Shown here: one piece after another, positions 20,843-31,560 of the stretch
Numbering within the stretch: the first letter of the stretch is position 1
How the letters are laid out: each line of letters begins with the position of its first letter
Origin: Pinus tabuliformis
Lineage: Eukaryota > Streptophyta > Pinopsida > Pinales > Pinaceae
Direction of reading: 5' to 3'
Assembly (NCBI GenBank): GCA_031772625.1
Contig: CM062805.1
Span: 802,061,592-802,125,591 of the forward strand
Length of the DNA stretch: 64,000 bases
Position numbers and translations under genes: made by a program
Notes under the pieces: generated by a model
The model's input: the letters and a program-made list of their open reading frames with translations, nothing else
The model's database searches: none
What the model was told of the DNA's origin: nothing

Positions 20843-22084
20843 TGTTAAAATTGGAAACCAGGGCAAAACTTCATGTGGGTCATCTTATTCATGGCTAATA
20901 ATATTTTTATTAGATTCCTCTCGTCAAGAGGTGTAGGATTAATATAAAGATCATCCAATTCCGATAAGTATTCATGGAGATATGAATTTATTTTGATTAT
21001 GGAATTATTATCAAGCCGACCTATAACTCATGTAGGCTCAGAAGCCCAACAGTCGCATCTATTCACCCACCAATGTTGTGTATAAATATAAGAGGACTTT
21101 TCCTCATTTGGACTCACTCATCTCATCACATCTCTCTCTCTCTCTACTGCGCATATATGAGTCTCTTCTCTACTGCGCTGAAATGGGTCTCTCTCTCTCT
21201 CACATGTGAAGCCGGAAGCTGTTGAATTTGAAGCTGCAACTGCAGAAGTAAAGATTGACTTGCGTGGCATAGAATATATCCTCTTTGGAACTATGGTATA
21301 GGTTCATCTGAACCTCCTTTGAAAGCCGCAACTTTTGGTGGTGGAATGAAGTCAATCCGACGAACGGTTTGCAAGATATCGACTGCCCTAGTTTGAAGCG
21401 GGAAACTGCTGAAACTGAAGCTGCAACTGCAGAAGTAAAGATTGACTTGCGTGGCCTAGAAGATCTCCTCTTTGGAACTACACTTTAGGTTCATCTGAAC
21501 CTCCTTTGAAAGCCGCAACTTTTTGTGGTGGAATGAAGTCAATCCGACGAACGGTTTGCAAGATATCGACTGCCCTAGTTTGAAGCTGGAAACTGCTCAA
21601 ACTGAAGCTGCAACTGCAGAAGTAAAGATTGACTTGCGTGGCCTAGAAGATCTCCTCATTTGAACTGCGTTGTAGGTTCATCTGAACCTCCTCTAGAAGC
21701 CAAAACTTTTGGTGGTGGAATGAAGTCAATCCGACTGTCGGTTTGTGAGATATGGTCTGCCCTAGTTTGATAATGAAGCCGCTAATGATGATGCTACTGA
21801 TCTAGGGTTTGCTACTACTGATATGAATCAGATTTATTGTACTATTTCTCTCTGCTGAATTATTAAAGATAAAAGAAGATTTGATCAAAGGGTTTCCCCA
21901 CACATTGTGGGGTTTGTCCTTGGCTAGCCGCCACATCTTGTGTCTCTTGTCTTGGCTTGTTTTCTGTCGATCGTTTAATGTTCTATCTGCACTTTACTTT
22001 ATGTACATGTGATTGCTAATCGGTGGAATATAATAAGAAAAAGAAGTAAAATGTTATAAGCATAGAAAATACCATAACTTAACA
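20843..22084 (+). repeat. G 5' LTR (1242 bp)
   Basis: Begins TGTTAAAATTGG and ends ACTTAACA (inverted TGTTAA/TTAACA ends). It has a TATA box TATAAATA at 21081-21088, a CT-rich microsatellite at about 21127-21150 and 21190-21202, and three 187-bp tandem repeats (21214-21775). Confidence 0.88.
21214..21775 (+). repeat. Three 187-bp tandem repeats in G 5' LTR
   Basis: AAGCTGCAACTGCAGAAG recurs at 21231, 21418 and 21605, an exact period of 187. Each unit also holds GGTTCATCTGAACCTCCT, itself a near-palindrome. The 3' LTR has the same three units at 26832, 27019 and 27206. Confidence 0.88.
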
Positions 22085-22096
22085 TGGTATCAGAGC
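22085..22096 (+). promoter_or_regulatory. G primer-binding site
   Basis: TGGTATCAGAGC immediately follows the LTR CA end; the standard plant copia initiator tRNA-Met site. Confidence 0.9.
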
Positions 22097-22173
22097 TGAG
22101 GTGAAGAAAAAGCCCGAGCAAGAGCAAGAGCAATCATTGAAGATAAGATTGGCAAGGCTATCCTAAAAGAACT

Positions 22174-22500
22174 ATGGGGTCCTCAAAACTCTTTCCTGCC
22201 GAAGACAAGCTTCGTGAGAAAGATGACTATCATAGATGGAACATGTCTATCAATCTAACCCTTGAAGATCAAGGAGTGTTGGACCATGTAAGAGGCAATA
22301 ATGTTGAGCCTTCATCAAATGCATCTGCTGCTGCCTGAAACAAATGGGAAAATGGAGAAGTCAAAAAAAAGAAGATCATCAGGGACTCTATCGAAAAGCA
22401 CTTGGTGGCCTACATCTCTGATCTAGACACCTCCAAGGAAATCTACGACAGACTGGTGAGTTTATTTAAAAAGGGCAACATGAGATCATGGACATATAGG
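22174..22500 (+). pseudogene. G gag, N-terminal part
   Basis: From ATG at 22174 the frame reads MGSSKLFPAEDKLR, DDYHRWNMSINLTLEDQG and AYISDLDTSKEIYDRLVSLF, a copia-type gag N-terminus. A TGA near 22336 sits where a Trp codon is expected. Reading is lost after 22480, and no zinc knuckle is left, so the C-terminal two-thirds is deleted or scrambled (22500-22730). Confidence 0.7.
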
Positions 22501-22736
22501 ACAGCATGATGATGATGCACACTAGTTTGAGCAACATTATGATGGATAAAATCATGGACATGGGCAACATGATGATAATCATGATTAGGGCAGCATGGTA
22601 CAATATGTAGTGGTGCAACTAGAAATCCCTGTGATGGCAATTAAAGGAATGACAATTTCAACAACCAAGGTAAGAGGAGAGCTAGGAATCAAGGAAGAGG
22701 ACAAGCATTCAAGAAGGATAGAAATTCCAGGATGTA

Positions 22737-23610
22737 TTGAATGCACCTGACCTCAAAAAGAACCTCGTATCCATCTCGGCAACAAAAGACAAAGGCTACA
22801 AGGTAACCTTCAGCGATGGCAAGGTACGTATATGGAAAAATAATGTTAAAGATGCCTTTACTCTTGGGTTTAGTGTTTATTCATTATATCAGGTCAATGG
22901 AAGTCTGCTCGGTGTCATGTCTTATGACACATCTCTTCAGTCCGAACTTTGGCATTAGAGTTTTTCCCCCCTTCATTATAAATCTATACTCGATGTAAGA
23001 CAAATGGTGACAAGGTTGCCCGAATTCTGAGTAGAGAAAGAAGGTGTATGTCCAGGATGTGCCGAGGGAAAGCTCAAAAGGGGACCATTCCCCTCAAGCC
23101 AAAGAAAGACCTCTGATATATTACAATTGGTTCACTCAGGCATACCTGAGGTTGGCATCAAGATGGAGACTACTACACCATATACTCCTGAACAAAATGG
23201 TGTGGCAGAAAGGAAGAACCGTACAATTATGGAAGCTGTCCGGGCCATGCTACATGATCAAAGTCTTCCTAAGTTTCTATGGGCTGAAGCTGCAAACACT
23301 GCCGTATATGTACAAAATCGATGCCCTCATCAAGCATTGGGTTCCAAGACTCCTGAAGAAAAATTCACCGGTAAGAAACCTGATGTTTCTAATTTTAAAA
23401 TTTTTGGAAGCCCTGTATACTTTCATGTGCCGAAAGAGAAAAGAAATAAATTGGGAGCATCTGGAAAGAAGGGAATTTTTGTGGGCTATGGTGAAAATAC
23501 TAAAGGCTATAGAATCTATGTAGCCGGTCAAAGGGAAGTCATAATTAGTCATGATGTCACCTTTGACGAAGATATGGCTCTCAGCAAGGTGATCAATCTT
23601 CCGACTTTGA
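22737..23610 (+). pseudogene. G protease remnant, GAG-pre-integrase and integrase
   Basis: 22737-22958 gives LKKNLVSISATKDKGYK to SELWH, the protease C-terminus and start of the GAG-pre-integrase region. After a stop the zinc-binding CPGCAEGKLKRGPFP follows (about 23050-23100). The core then jumps from LQLVHSG directly to YTPEQNGVAERKNRT, so the stretch with both catalytic Asp residues is deleted while the Glu (in AERKN) remains. The downstream part, IFGSPVYFHVPKEKRNK and GIFVGYGENTKGYRIY, is well kept in the frame 23127-24014. Confidence 0.8.
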
Positions 23611-24790
23611 GGAGATCTCAAGAAGCCGACACCAGAGAACCGAAAGAAAAGGATGATGAATCAATGCATGATGTAGAAGAACCCATGGATCCGATTGATC
23701 CTCCTCCATATGAACCTTCCTCTTCTAGGAAGAGGCCTTCATGGCTTAAGGGGTTACTTGATGATGCTGAAGGACATGTTGCACCCCGAGGAACCTTTCG
23801 TGAAAGTAAGAAACTTAATAGGTATCAAGGATACCTGACCATCATGAGCACGATCATACAAAATGAGCCTTCGTCATTCTCAGATGCTGTCAAGCATCAA
23901 GTATGGAAGGATGCTATGACTGAAGAATATGAGTCTATCATAAAGAATGATGTTTGGGAAGTAGTTCCCAGACCCCATGACAAGAATGTTGTTACTTCCA
24001 AATGGATTTACTAGATAAAGCATGTAGCAGATGGAAGCACGGAAAAGTATAAGGCTCGTTTTGTTGCTCAAGGTTTCTCCCAAAAGGAAGGTATAGACTA
24101 TGATGAGATATTTGCACCTGTTGCCAGATATACGACCATTCGCTCAATCATAGCCGTTGCCGCTTCACAAGGATGGAACCTACATTAGATGGATGTCAAG
24201 ACTGCGTTCTTGCATGGCTCGATCAAAGAAGAGGTCTACGTGGAGCAACCCAAAGGATTTGAGATTTATGATCGAAAATCTCATGTATGCAGGTTGAAGA
24301 AAGCTCTCTATGGGCTGAAGCAAGCACCCCGAGCATGGTATGAGAGGATCGATAGCTACTTGATGAAGCTGGGATTCACTAGGAGTGAAGCCGATCCTAA
24401 CCTTTACTTTAAGGTTGAAGATGACAAGCCTCTCATACTGGAGTTGTATGTGGATGACCTCTTTCTAACAGGTGCAGACCCTCTCATTCACAAATGTAAG
24501 AGGGAGATGGCTTCTGAATTTGAAATGAAGGACCAAGGAGTTGAAGTGTGGCAGAAGCCAAGGGAAATTTTCCTATCTCAAGGAAAATATGTGGTAAATA
24601 TATTGGAAAGATTCGGTATGATGGGCTGCAAGCCTGTGACTACCTCGAGGATCTTAACTTTTAGAAGTTATATGGTAGTGATGTTGGACCAGACTTGGGA
24701 AATGCCTCTGAGTTTCAAAAAAAAAAACGCATTCGCATTAATGTTCTTGGTGAACCTCCATCCGAACATATGTTTTGTAGTTAGCATTGT
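23611..24790 (+). pseudogene. G reverse transcriptase
   Basis: The copia RT starts near VKHQVWKDAMTEEYESI and VTSKWIY (stop TAG at 24012), then [35 protein letters not shown] (after a TAG at 24186) and [18 protein letters not shown]. The catalytic YVDDLFLTG has its YVDD at about 24447-24458. Both stops fall on expected Gln codons. The C-terminal part is garbled after 24640. Confidence 0.85.
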
Positions 24791-25204
24791 TTGAGCTCAT
24801 ATTTGGTTGAGCCTCACTGGATTGATGCCAGGAATCTTCTGAGATGTCTTCAGGACACAATCTCTCATGGATTAAGATACATTACCGGAGATGTGAGACT
24901 ACTTGGATATACTGATGTTGATTGGGCAGGCAGTGTGGTGGACCGTAAGAGCACTTCTGGGTACTATTTCACCTTGGGATTTGCTTCGATATCATGGATG
25001 AGAAAGAAGCATAAGTCGGTGGCTTTGAGCACCGCCGAAGCAGGATATATTGTTGCTAGCATAACCTCGTGTGAGGCAGTTTGGTTGCGAAAGCTCTTCA
25101 GTGAGATGTTTGGATTTACATTGGATACCACTGTGATTCTCTGTAACAACCAGAGGTGGGATTCGATTATTGAGGAATCCTGTATTCGTCAATTGCTCCA
25201 GTAG
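24791..25204 (+). pseudogene. G RNase H
   Basis: Contains LLGYTDVDWAGSVVDRKST, SGYYFTLGFASISWMRKK and SVALSTAEAGYIVASI, the conserved copia RNase H segments with the catalytic Asp and Glu residues. The usual ADILTK tail is missing; the frame ends at 25202 (TAG). Confidence 0.8.
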
Positions 25205-26445
25205 ATAGACATCATCTGGGATATGGTAAGTTGATGAGCAAGGAAGCTCCATCACATTAAGATGATGTACAGGTTGATACACCTTTTCAAAGCCCCGAGG
25301 AAAGATCTAATCTGTGATTTTCCCAAACGACTTGGAGTCGGCAAGAAACCCTTGTACAAGGGTCCTGCATGTTGCATACATTGAGCTCTGGGAGATCTGA
25401 GGGCTTGTAGTTCCTACTGGAGCAACATATGACCACACGGTGACTCACCCTCCCCTGGTGGTGCACACTCGAACAAGATGATTCGCTCTCTTGTCGGACA
25501 AGATGATTCGCTCTCTTGTGGAACAGGATGATTCGCTCTCCTGTGTAGCAGGATGATTAGTTCTCCTGTGAGGCCTGGATTGATGTGTTCTCCATGGCAG
25601 CCTAGATTGATGTGTTCTCCATGACAATTGTAGTAGGATTGATGTGTTCTCCTGTGAGGCCTGGATTGATGTGTTCTCTATTGCAATTGTAGCAGGATTG
25701 GTGTGTTCTCCTGTGAGGCCTGGATTGATGTGTTCTCCATGGCAATTGTAGCAGGATTGATGTGTTCTCCTGTGAGGACAGGATTGATTAGTTCTCCTGT
25801 TGAGGCATCCTACCCATGCAGTTTGGGACTCATGGGAAGTACCTCTCATCTGATCAATGAGCAGGGAAATGAAGTTAGGGACTATAGTAGTACCGATGGA
25901 TGCATCGTTGCAACTATCGTACTCCCTACGCTAGGATGACCTCCATTGATCTGGGATCAATGATACTGGTCTGGGACCAGTGGTAGGAGTTGTACCATAC
26001 TATGACACTGACTTCGGGTCGGTTGTGACTGGTCTGGGATCAGTGGTACATACTCTGAGACTGACTCTGAGTCAGTGGAGGATGATATTGGTCTGGGACC
26101 ATTGGAGTTGTACTCACTATGACGCTGACTTTGGGTTGGTTGAGACTGGTCTGGGACCAGTGGTACATACTCTGAGACTGACTTTGAGTCAGTATGATAC
26201 ATCCTCGATCATTTCTTCTTCTTCATAATTCGGACAAAAGCAGAGTAGAACAGAACAATGCAAGAGCAGAGCAGAACAAAACAAAACAGTACAGATCAGT
26301 GCAGGGCAGAACAAGACAAAGCAGAACAGGAAAAATAGAGCAGAGCAGGGCAAGGGTCAGGCTGTACAAGGTAGTGCATTTGATGGATGAATAGTAACGA
26401 CCGATACACAGATTGCAGATGAAGTTCTCCATGGTTGAGAGGGAG
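25205..26445 (+). repeat. G 3' non-coding region with three tandem-repeat tracts
   Basis: No gene. 25440-25800 consists of variants of GATTGATGTGTTCTCC separated by TGTGAGGCCTGGATT or CATGGCAATTGTAGCAG. 25940-26200 holds repeats built on CTGGTCTGGGACCAGTGG and ACTCTGAGACTGACT. 26230-26360 is a run of AGCAGAACA-like units. Open frames across these tracts are by-products of the repeats. Confidence 0.75.
26437..26445 (+). promoter_or_regulatory. G polypurine tract
   Basis: GAGAGGGAG abuts the TGTTAAAA start of the 3' LTR. Confidence 0.7.
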
Positions 26446-27561
26446 TGTTAAAATTGGAAACTAGGGCAAAACTTCATGTGGGTCATCTTATTCATGGCTA
26501 ATAATATTTTTATTAGATTCCTCTCATCAAGAGGTGTAGGATTGATATAAAGATAATCCAATTCCGATAAGTATTCATGGAGATATGAATTTATTTTGAT
26601 TATGGAATTATTATCAAGCCGACCTACAACTCATGTAGGCTCAGAAGCCCAACAGTCGCATCTATTCACCCACCAAAGTTGTGTATAAATATAAGAGGAC
26701 TTTTCCTCATTTGGACTCACTCATCTCATCACATCTCTCTATCTCTACTGCGCAGATATGAGTCTCTTCTCTACTGCGCTGAAATGGGTCTCTCTCTCAC
26801 ACACATGTGAAGCCGAAAGCTGTTGAATTTGAAGCTGCAACTGCAGAAGTAAAGATTGACTTGCGTGGCCTAGAATATCTCCTCTTTGGAACTGCGCTGT
26901 AGGTTCATCTGAAACTCCTTTGAAAGCCGCAACTTTTGGTGGTGGAATGAAGTCAATCCAACGAACGGTTTGCAAGATATCGATTGCCCTAGTTTGAAGC
27001 CAGAAACTACTGAAACTGAAGCTGCAACTACAGAAGTAAAGATTGACTTACGTGGCCTAGAAGATCTCCTCTTTGGAACTATGTTGTAGGTTCATCTGAA
27101 CCTCCTTTGAAAGCCACAACTTTTGGTGGTGGAATGAAGTCAATCCGACGAACGTTTTGGAAGATATCGACTGCCCTAGTTTGAAGCCAGAAACTGCTAA
27201 AACTGAAGCTGCAATTGCAGAAGTAAAGATTGACTTGCGTGGCCTAGAAGATCTCCTCATCTAAACTGCGCTATAGGTTCATCTGAACCTCCTCTGGAAG
27301 CTGAAAGTTTTGGTGGTGGAATGAAGTCAATCCGACTGTCGGTTTGTGAGATATGGTCTGCCCTAGTTTGATAATGAAGCCGCTAATGATGATGCTATTG
27401 ATCTAGGGTTTGCTACGTCTGATATGAATCAGATTTATTGTACTATTTCTCTCTGCTGAATTATTGAAGATAAAAGAAGATTTGATCAAAGGGTTTCCCC
27501 ACACATTGTGGGGTTTGTCCCTAGCTAGCCGCAACATCTTGTGTCTCTTGTCTTGGCTTGT
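26446..27561 (+). repeat. G 3' LTR, 3'-truncated
   Basis: Matches the 5' LTR from its first base to CTTGTCTTGGCTTGT (about 27561; equivalent of 21961), including TATAAATA at 26684-26691 and the three 187-bp repeats. The final ~123 bases are absent; the sequence changes abruptly to an A-family LTR. Confidence 0.85.
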
Positions 27562-29307
27562 CTTGGCCAGTGTAGCCAGTGTAGCCAGTGGATGTTAGCT
27601 AGTTAGCCAGTAGATAGTAGCTAGTGGTTAGTCATTTTGTAGCCATTAGTTAGCTAGTTTGTAGTTCGATTTCTATGCAATAGATTAGCTTTGCTTTCAG
27701 CTCATGTTCAAGTTCTTCTTGTCAACAGTTTTGATGTAACTCTTTATTTCTTGATCAATAAAGATGAATCCAGCTTTGCACCAGCTCTAAATCTCTCTTA
27801 GGAGGCTGTAGCTCTTAGGGTTGGGTCCATCTCAAGCGCCCAGTACCTCCTTCGTTTATCTTTATGTGTTTGCTGCGTTCTTAAAATAAAATCTTCTATT
27901 TAGATTTAGATCTTGCTTCGTTATTTAGATTTCTTTTTATGGTTAAAGTAGCTGTTTATGTTTAGAATATATTAGTAGGATAATAATAGGAAAAAGCTCC
28001 AAAAAAGGGTCAGCAAACGCTTTTGGTTTCACCTCTTCCTTATTGGATCAGGGGCTGGAGTTGAAGTAACCATGCTGTCCCAAACAAAAACACTTTCTTT
28101 GCTTCACCATGCAATCATTAGTGTTTGAATCTCGTTCGTAGAAATTGATATCAGTTTGGATGCATGCTTAGGTTCATGATCACTTAGTTTCATATTTTTT
28201 TCACATGGTTTCACTGCAAATAAACTTCTGTTCATTTCCTTTTGCTGTTAGGTTAGATTAGAGTGAAGTAACTAGGTCATAGGTTTTATAACTAGATCTT
28301 TGTTTTCTTGCATGTCTTTGTTTGTTCAGTTTGAAAAACCACTTGCAGAGTACCTGTTATCCTTCCTTACCTCCCATACTCCATCCAACCTACCTGCTTC
28401 ATCCTTCACTTATAAACCTTACCTTACATTTGCCTCATCCGCTTACTTTTCCATGATTCTCATCTTCTTGTGCAACATCGCTTCATCCATCCTTGAACAA
28501 ATCCAATCGCTCCTTAGCCTCATCCACCAAGTCCTGGACCTCTTCACACCCCTATTTCACCTTCATACTCATTCCCATCTTTTTCCCTCCATCCATGCTC
28601 CAAAATCCCATTTCGAAACATCCTGTAGAAGAATTACAGAACATCCTGTAGAAATCCTAAACATCCTGTAGAACCCCTGTAGACTTCCTGTAGAAGCTCA
28701 TAAACACGGTTTCTTGGCAGCCAAACTTTGTGAGACTCTCTGGAAGGGTGTTAGGTACCCCTTAGACCCTCTCTGAACCTTCCCAACCTTTCCCAAGCAT
28801 TTCTCCTCCTTGATCCACCTCTGCACAGTCAAAAATAGTTAAAAGCACATGCATGATAATTCCAACAACTTAATCAAAAATACAAAAAGATGTTTCATTC
28901 AGATAGTGATAACTTAGACACATGCATTTTACCTTCCTAGAAGTAATGGCATCTCTTTCAGTAGTTTGCATGCTCTCGTTTGCGTCAGTAGGACTAGCTG
29001 GTAGAATTAGGGTTTGCTAGGGTTTGCGTTTCTTTTTTGTCTTTCGGTTTCTTTTCGCAATTAGATTAGCTTCCTTCGAGTTAGCTTTCGTCCATCAATT
29101 AAAAAGCTTCTTCTAAGAGCTCATAGAAGTTGGCTTAAGCTCCTAGCGGACTTGTGCCAGCTGACCAAGTGACAGCTGTGGCAAGAGCTAGTACTTGTGC
29201 ATACAGCACCGTCGCTTCCAAGTTTGTTACGAACTATCGGGTTGATAAAATTAAAGAAGGGAGTTCCAGGAGTTGTAGCATTATTGCTACAATACTGGGG
29301 ATCACCA
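27562..29307 (+). repeat. A-family LTR fragment, lacking its 5' (U3) part
   Basis: Homologous to A1 LTR 6740-8277: both share GGCTGTAGCTCTTAGGGTTG-like text (6819, 27804), GGTTTCACCTCT (7030, 28024), the CCTGTAGAA array and the end AATACTGG.GATCACCA at 29307. There is a possible poly(A) signal AATAAA near 27757. The TATA-bearing upstream portion is missing, and a small GTAGCCAGT repeat (27575-27650) occupies the start. No primer site follows it. Confidence 0.7.
28622..28695 (+). repeat. CCTGTAGAA array in A-family LTR
   Basis: Perfect CCTGTAGAA at 28622, 28645, 28665 and 28687 plus CCTGTAGAC at 28676; spacing 23, 20, 11 and 11. Confidence 0.75.
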
Positions 29308-29640
29308 AGGCCCCATCCCAATAGGCCCCCAACATAAAGATTGTGACTTTCCCTCGAGTCACTCTACTAGCACTGCGATCTTACTGTGAAGAACCCACAA
29401 CTCCACCTGTATTACTATGACTTTGGCAGCACTCTGTGCCACTGCCTTTTGAACCTCCTAAATCAATTTTTTAGTGGCTGGTCCTTCTACTTCCAGCTTC
29501 ATCGTTTAGTATGACTGCTGTAGTCCTTTAATCTTATCCTGAATGGAAGTCGTGACCTGGAAGATCTAGATACTGTTTAAAATAATTTCCTGTAATTATT
29601 TGTTTAGGAAGGATTGGGGTTCACAAAGATAGAAATAAGC
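29308..29640. other. Unassigned interval upstream of F2
   Basis: No ORF of note. On the minus strand a coiled-coil-like reading with stops (for example VQKAVAQSAAKVIVIQ near 29410-29465) hints at an old retroelement fragment, but I cannot assign it. It could instead be the remains of the F2 leader or LTR. Confidence 0.3.
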
Positions 29641-29672
29641 TCTGAGAACCACACAACCTACCACATTGAACT

Positions 29673-30346
29673 TTGGATGCAAAAACTTGGTTCTGTCATC
29701 CCCCAATACTACTTTGGGTGAGACTGCAGACTGTGCTACATTGGTTGTTTCCGAAAGGTCCAGCATTTAGGGTTTTGTTGGTTGGCACAACTAATGTTGA
29801 ACCTAGGTCAGGCCCCATCAAGTCAACAAATGGTTTAGTTTCCAGGACTAGGATCTTGCTAAAGGGATGTGTGATAAGTGGTTCCCCACTAAGAAAGAAA
29901 TTGAGAAGTGGATCGATTGAAAACTGCACTCGTTTGCAACCCAGAAGAATATAAATTTTTGCTTGTCAAAGGAAGAGTAGCTGAATAGATACCTATATAC
30001 AATTGAACACGAAATATTATTCTTCTCTTTTCCCTGTAAATTGCATGAGTGGTTGTCCAAATTAGTGGATAGTCAGGGTACATGGAAGCTTGGAAGACCT
30101 ATTGTGTGGACCCCAAAACTGGTGAAGTGCTTGGACGCTTCAGAAAATAAAATCACATGGGGCATCGACCACTGGATCGATCATATTCTAGAAGGATTCA
30201 TCATTGAATTCGCAATCCAGACATCCATTAGCTATAGTGAAGCAGAGCGCATGTTCTTCAAAGGCCTAAGAGGTAAGTACTTGAAATATCTGAAGACTTG
30301 GATTAAGATGCTATTGTGTGAAAAGTGGGTTATTCATTTAAATTGA
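29673..30346 (+). pseudogene. F2 N-terminal domain upstream of gag (unknown)
   Basis: Through a few stops the frame reads VNKWFSFQD, KWFPTKKEIEKWID, LYTIEHEILFFSFPCKL, then openly from 30041 HEWLSKLVDSQG, RPIVWTPKLVKCLDASENK, DHWIDHILEGFIIEFAI and YLKYLKTWIKMLLCEK. It matches F1 9459-10000 in order and spacing. No known domain is recognised. It lies before a Pro-rich linker (GLPHPSTPPLPPPPP, 30502-30597) in another frame, so a frameshift falls in 30346-30500. Confidence 0.6.
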
Positions 30347-30597
30347 TGTTTGGGACTGTGCTAAGTGTAAGAGAATTCATAATAAATGAATGATCAAGCT
30401 CTAAATACAATCCGCTATTAGGATCTTCCGATAGTGACAAAGAAGGCAATATTTTGAGAACACTGCGAAGTGCGCTACAACTTGTAAGTCAGGGTATCAC
30501 AGGATTACCTCATCCATCCACTCCACCTCTACCTCCACCTCCACCTCACACACCTACACCTACACCTCTACCTCCGCTTCCACCCCCACCTCCATAA

Positions 30598-31560
30598 TTT
30601 AATATGGAGAATACAATGAGGTTGCATGTGTTTGAGGGTGTGGGAACTGAAGACCCCAAACAATTTTGGTTTGTTGTAGATGCTGTATGGATGGCACAAC
30701 AAATAATTAATGAGGATATGAAGAAAGTGTAGTTAGTCATAGTGCTACAGGACAGAGTGTTGAGTTGGTACATCAAGTTTTGCACAGACAAGCCCATTGT
30801 GACTATGATAGAGACCTAGCAAGTGCTAAATAGTGAATTAAAGAAGCCCAAATCTCAGGCTCAGTCTATAGCAGAGTTCAAGGAGATTCCGTAGATGTTA
30901 AATTAGTCTACATGGGACTTTCATCAAATATTAAAATTTTTGATTCAACAGGATAATATGAAGATCACAGATGATCAACACAGAGATTGGTACATTTCTT
31001 TGCTATTGCCTCATGTGAGATTATCATTGTCACAACAGAAAATAGAAATGCAAGAAGAAGCAGTGGAGATTGCCATGAAATTAGAAGCTTAGTTAATGCT
31101 GGATACAAATGTAGTGGTGCAACTAATTCAATTACAGTTAGCAAGCCTGCACATGGAACTGCAAATCCTGAAGAATGGAAAGGAAGCACAGCCTGAGGTG
31201 TGCGTATAAGTTTTGTGCCTGAAGTGTAAAGGCCAAGGACATGACAAGGGCCACTATCCCATTTACCATAAATACCTCATTGGGGGAGGTTTTGTCCCTA
31301 TAAAATTGGAAAACATCGTTGGATTGAGTACAAGAGTACGCTTATGGTGTGCTATTTGTCAAGTAGTTGGGAAGCACGTGACTGATAACTGTCATCTCCT
31401 ACAAAAATTTGTTCAAACACGGTATCGGTTAATTTGTACTCTCTGTAAATCATTTCGGGATGATGAACACAATTGTTGGAGCTACAAACTGATGATGGAG
31501 AGAACCCCTATTTATAAAATGCATACAAAAAATTTTCCTTAGGATCAGGGTGTGGGTGAA
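30598..31560 (+). pseudogene. F2 gag (capsid and zinc-finger region)
   Basis: Capsid-like text: RLHVFEGVGTEDPKQFWF and MAQQIINEDMKKV, then LLPHVRLSLSQQKIEMQEEA. Zinc-finger-like clusters follow: CLKCKGQGHDKGHYPI (31217-31264), LWCAICQVVGKHVTDNC (31345-31395) and ICTLCKSFRDDEHNC (31434-31478). In-frame TAGs near 30730, 30819, 30891, 30904 and 31090 break it. Gag would form the particle and bind RNA; three or more Cys clusters is an unusually rich zinc-finger region. Confidence 0.75.

Larger units (their letters stand above)
20843..27561 (+). mobile_element. G: Ty1/copia retrotransposon with truncated 3' LTR
   Basis: Order: LTR, tRNA-Met primer site, gag, protease remnant, integrase, RT, RNase H, repeat-rich 3' region, PPT, LTR. 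Integrase before RT defines Ty1/copia. The 3' LTR (26446-27561) lacks its last ~123 bases, where it runs into an A-family LTR. Internal deletions removed most of gag, the start of the protease and the first part of the integrase core. The LTRs differ by only a few percent over the first 200 bases. Confidence 0.85.

Noticed and set aside
25445..25849. Minus-strand 134-codon frame rich in TNPA/NQSC repeats
   Set aside because: Created by the tandem repeats in the G 3' region, which happen to lack stops; no counterpart elsewhere.
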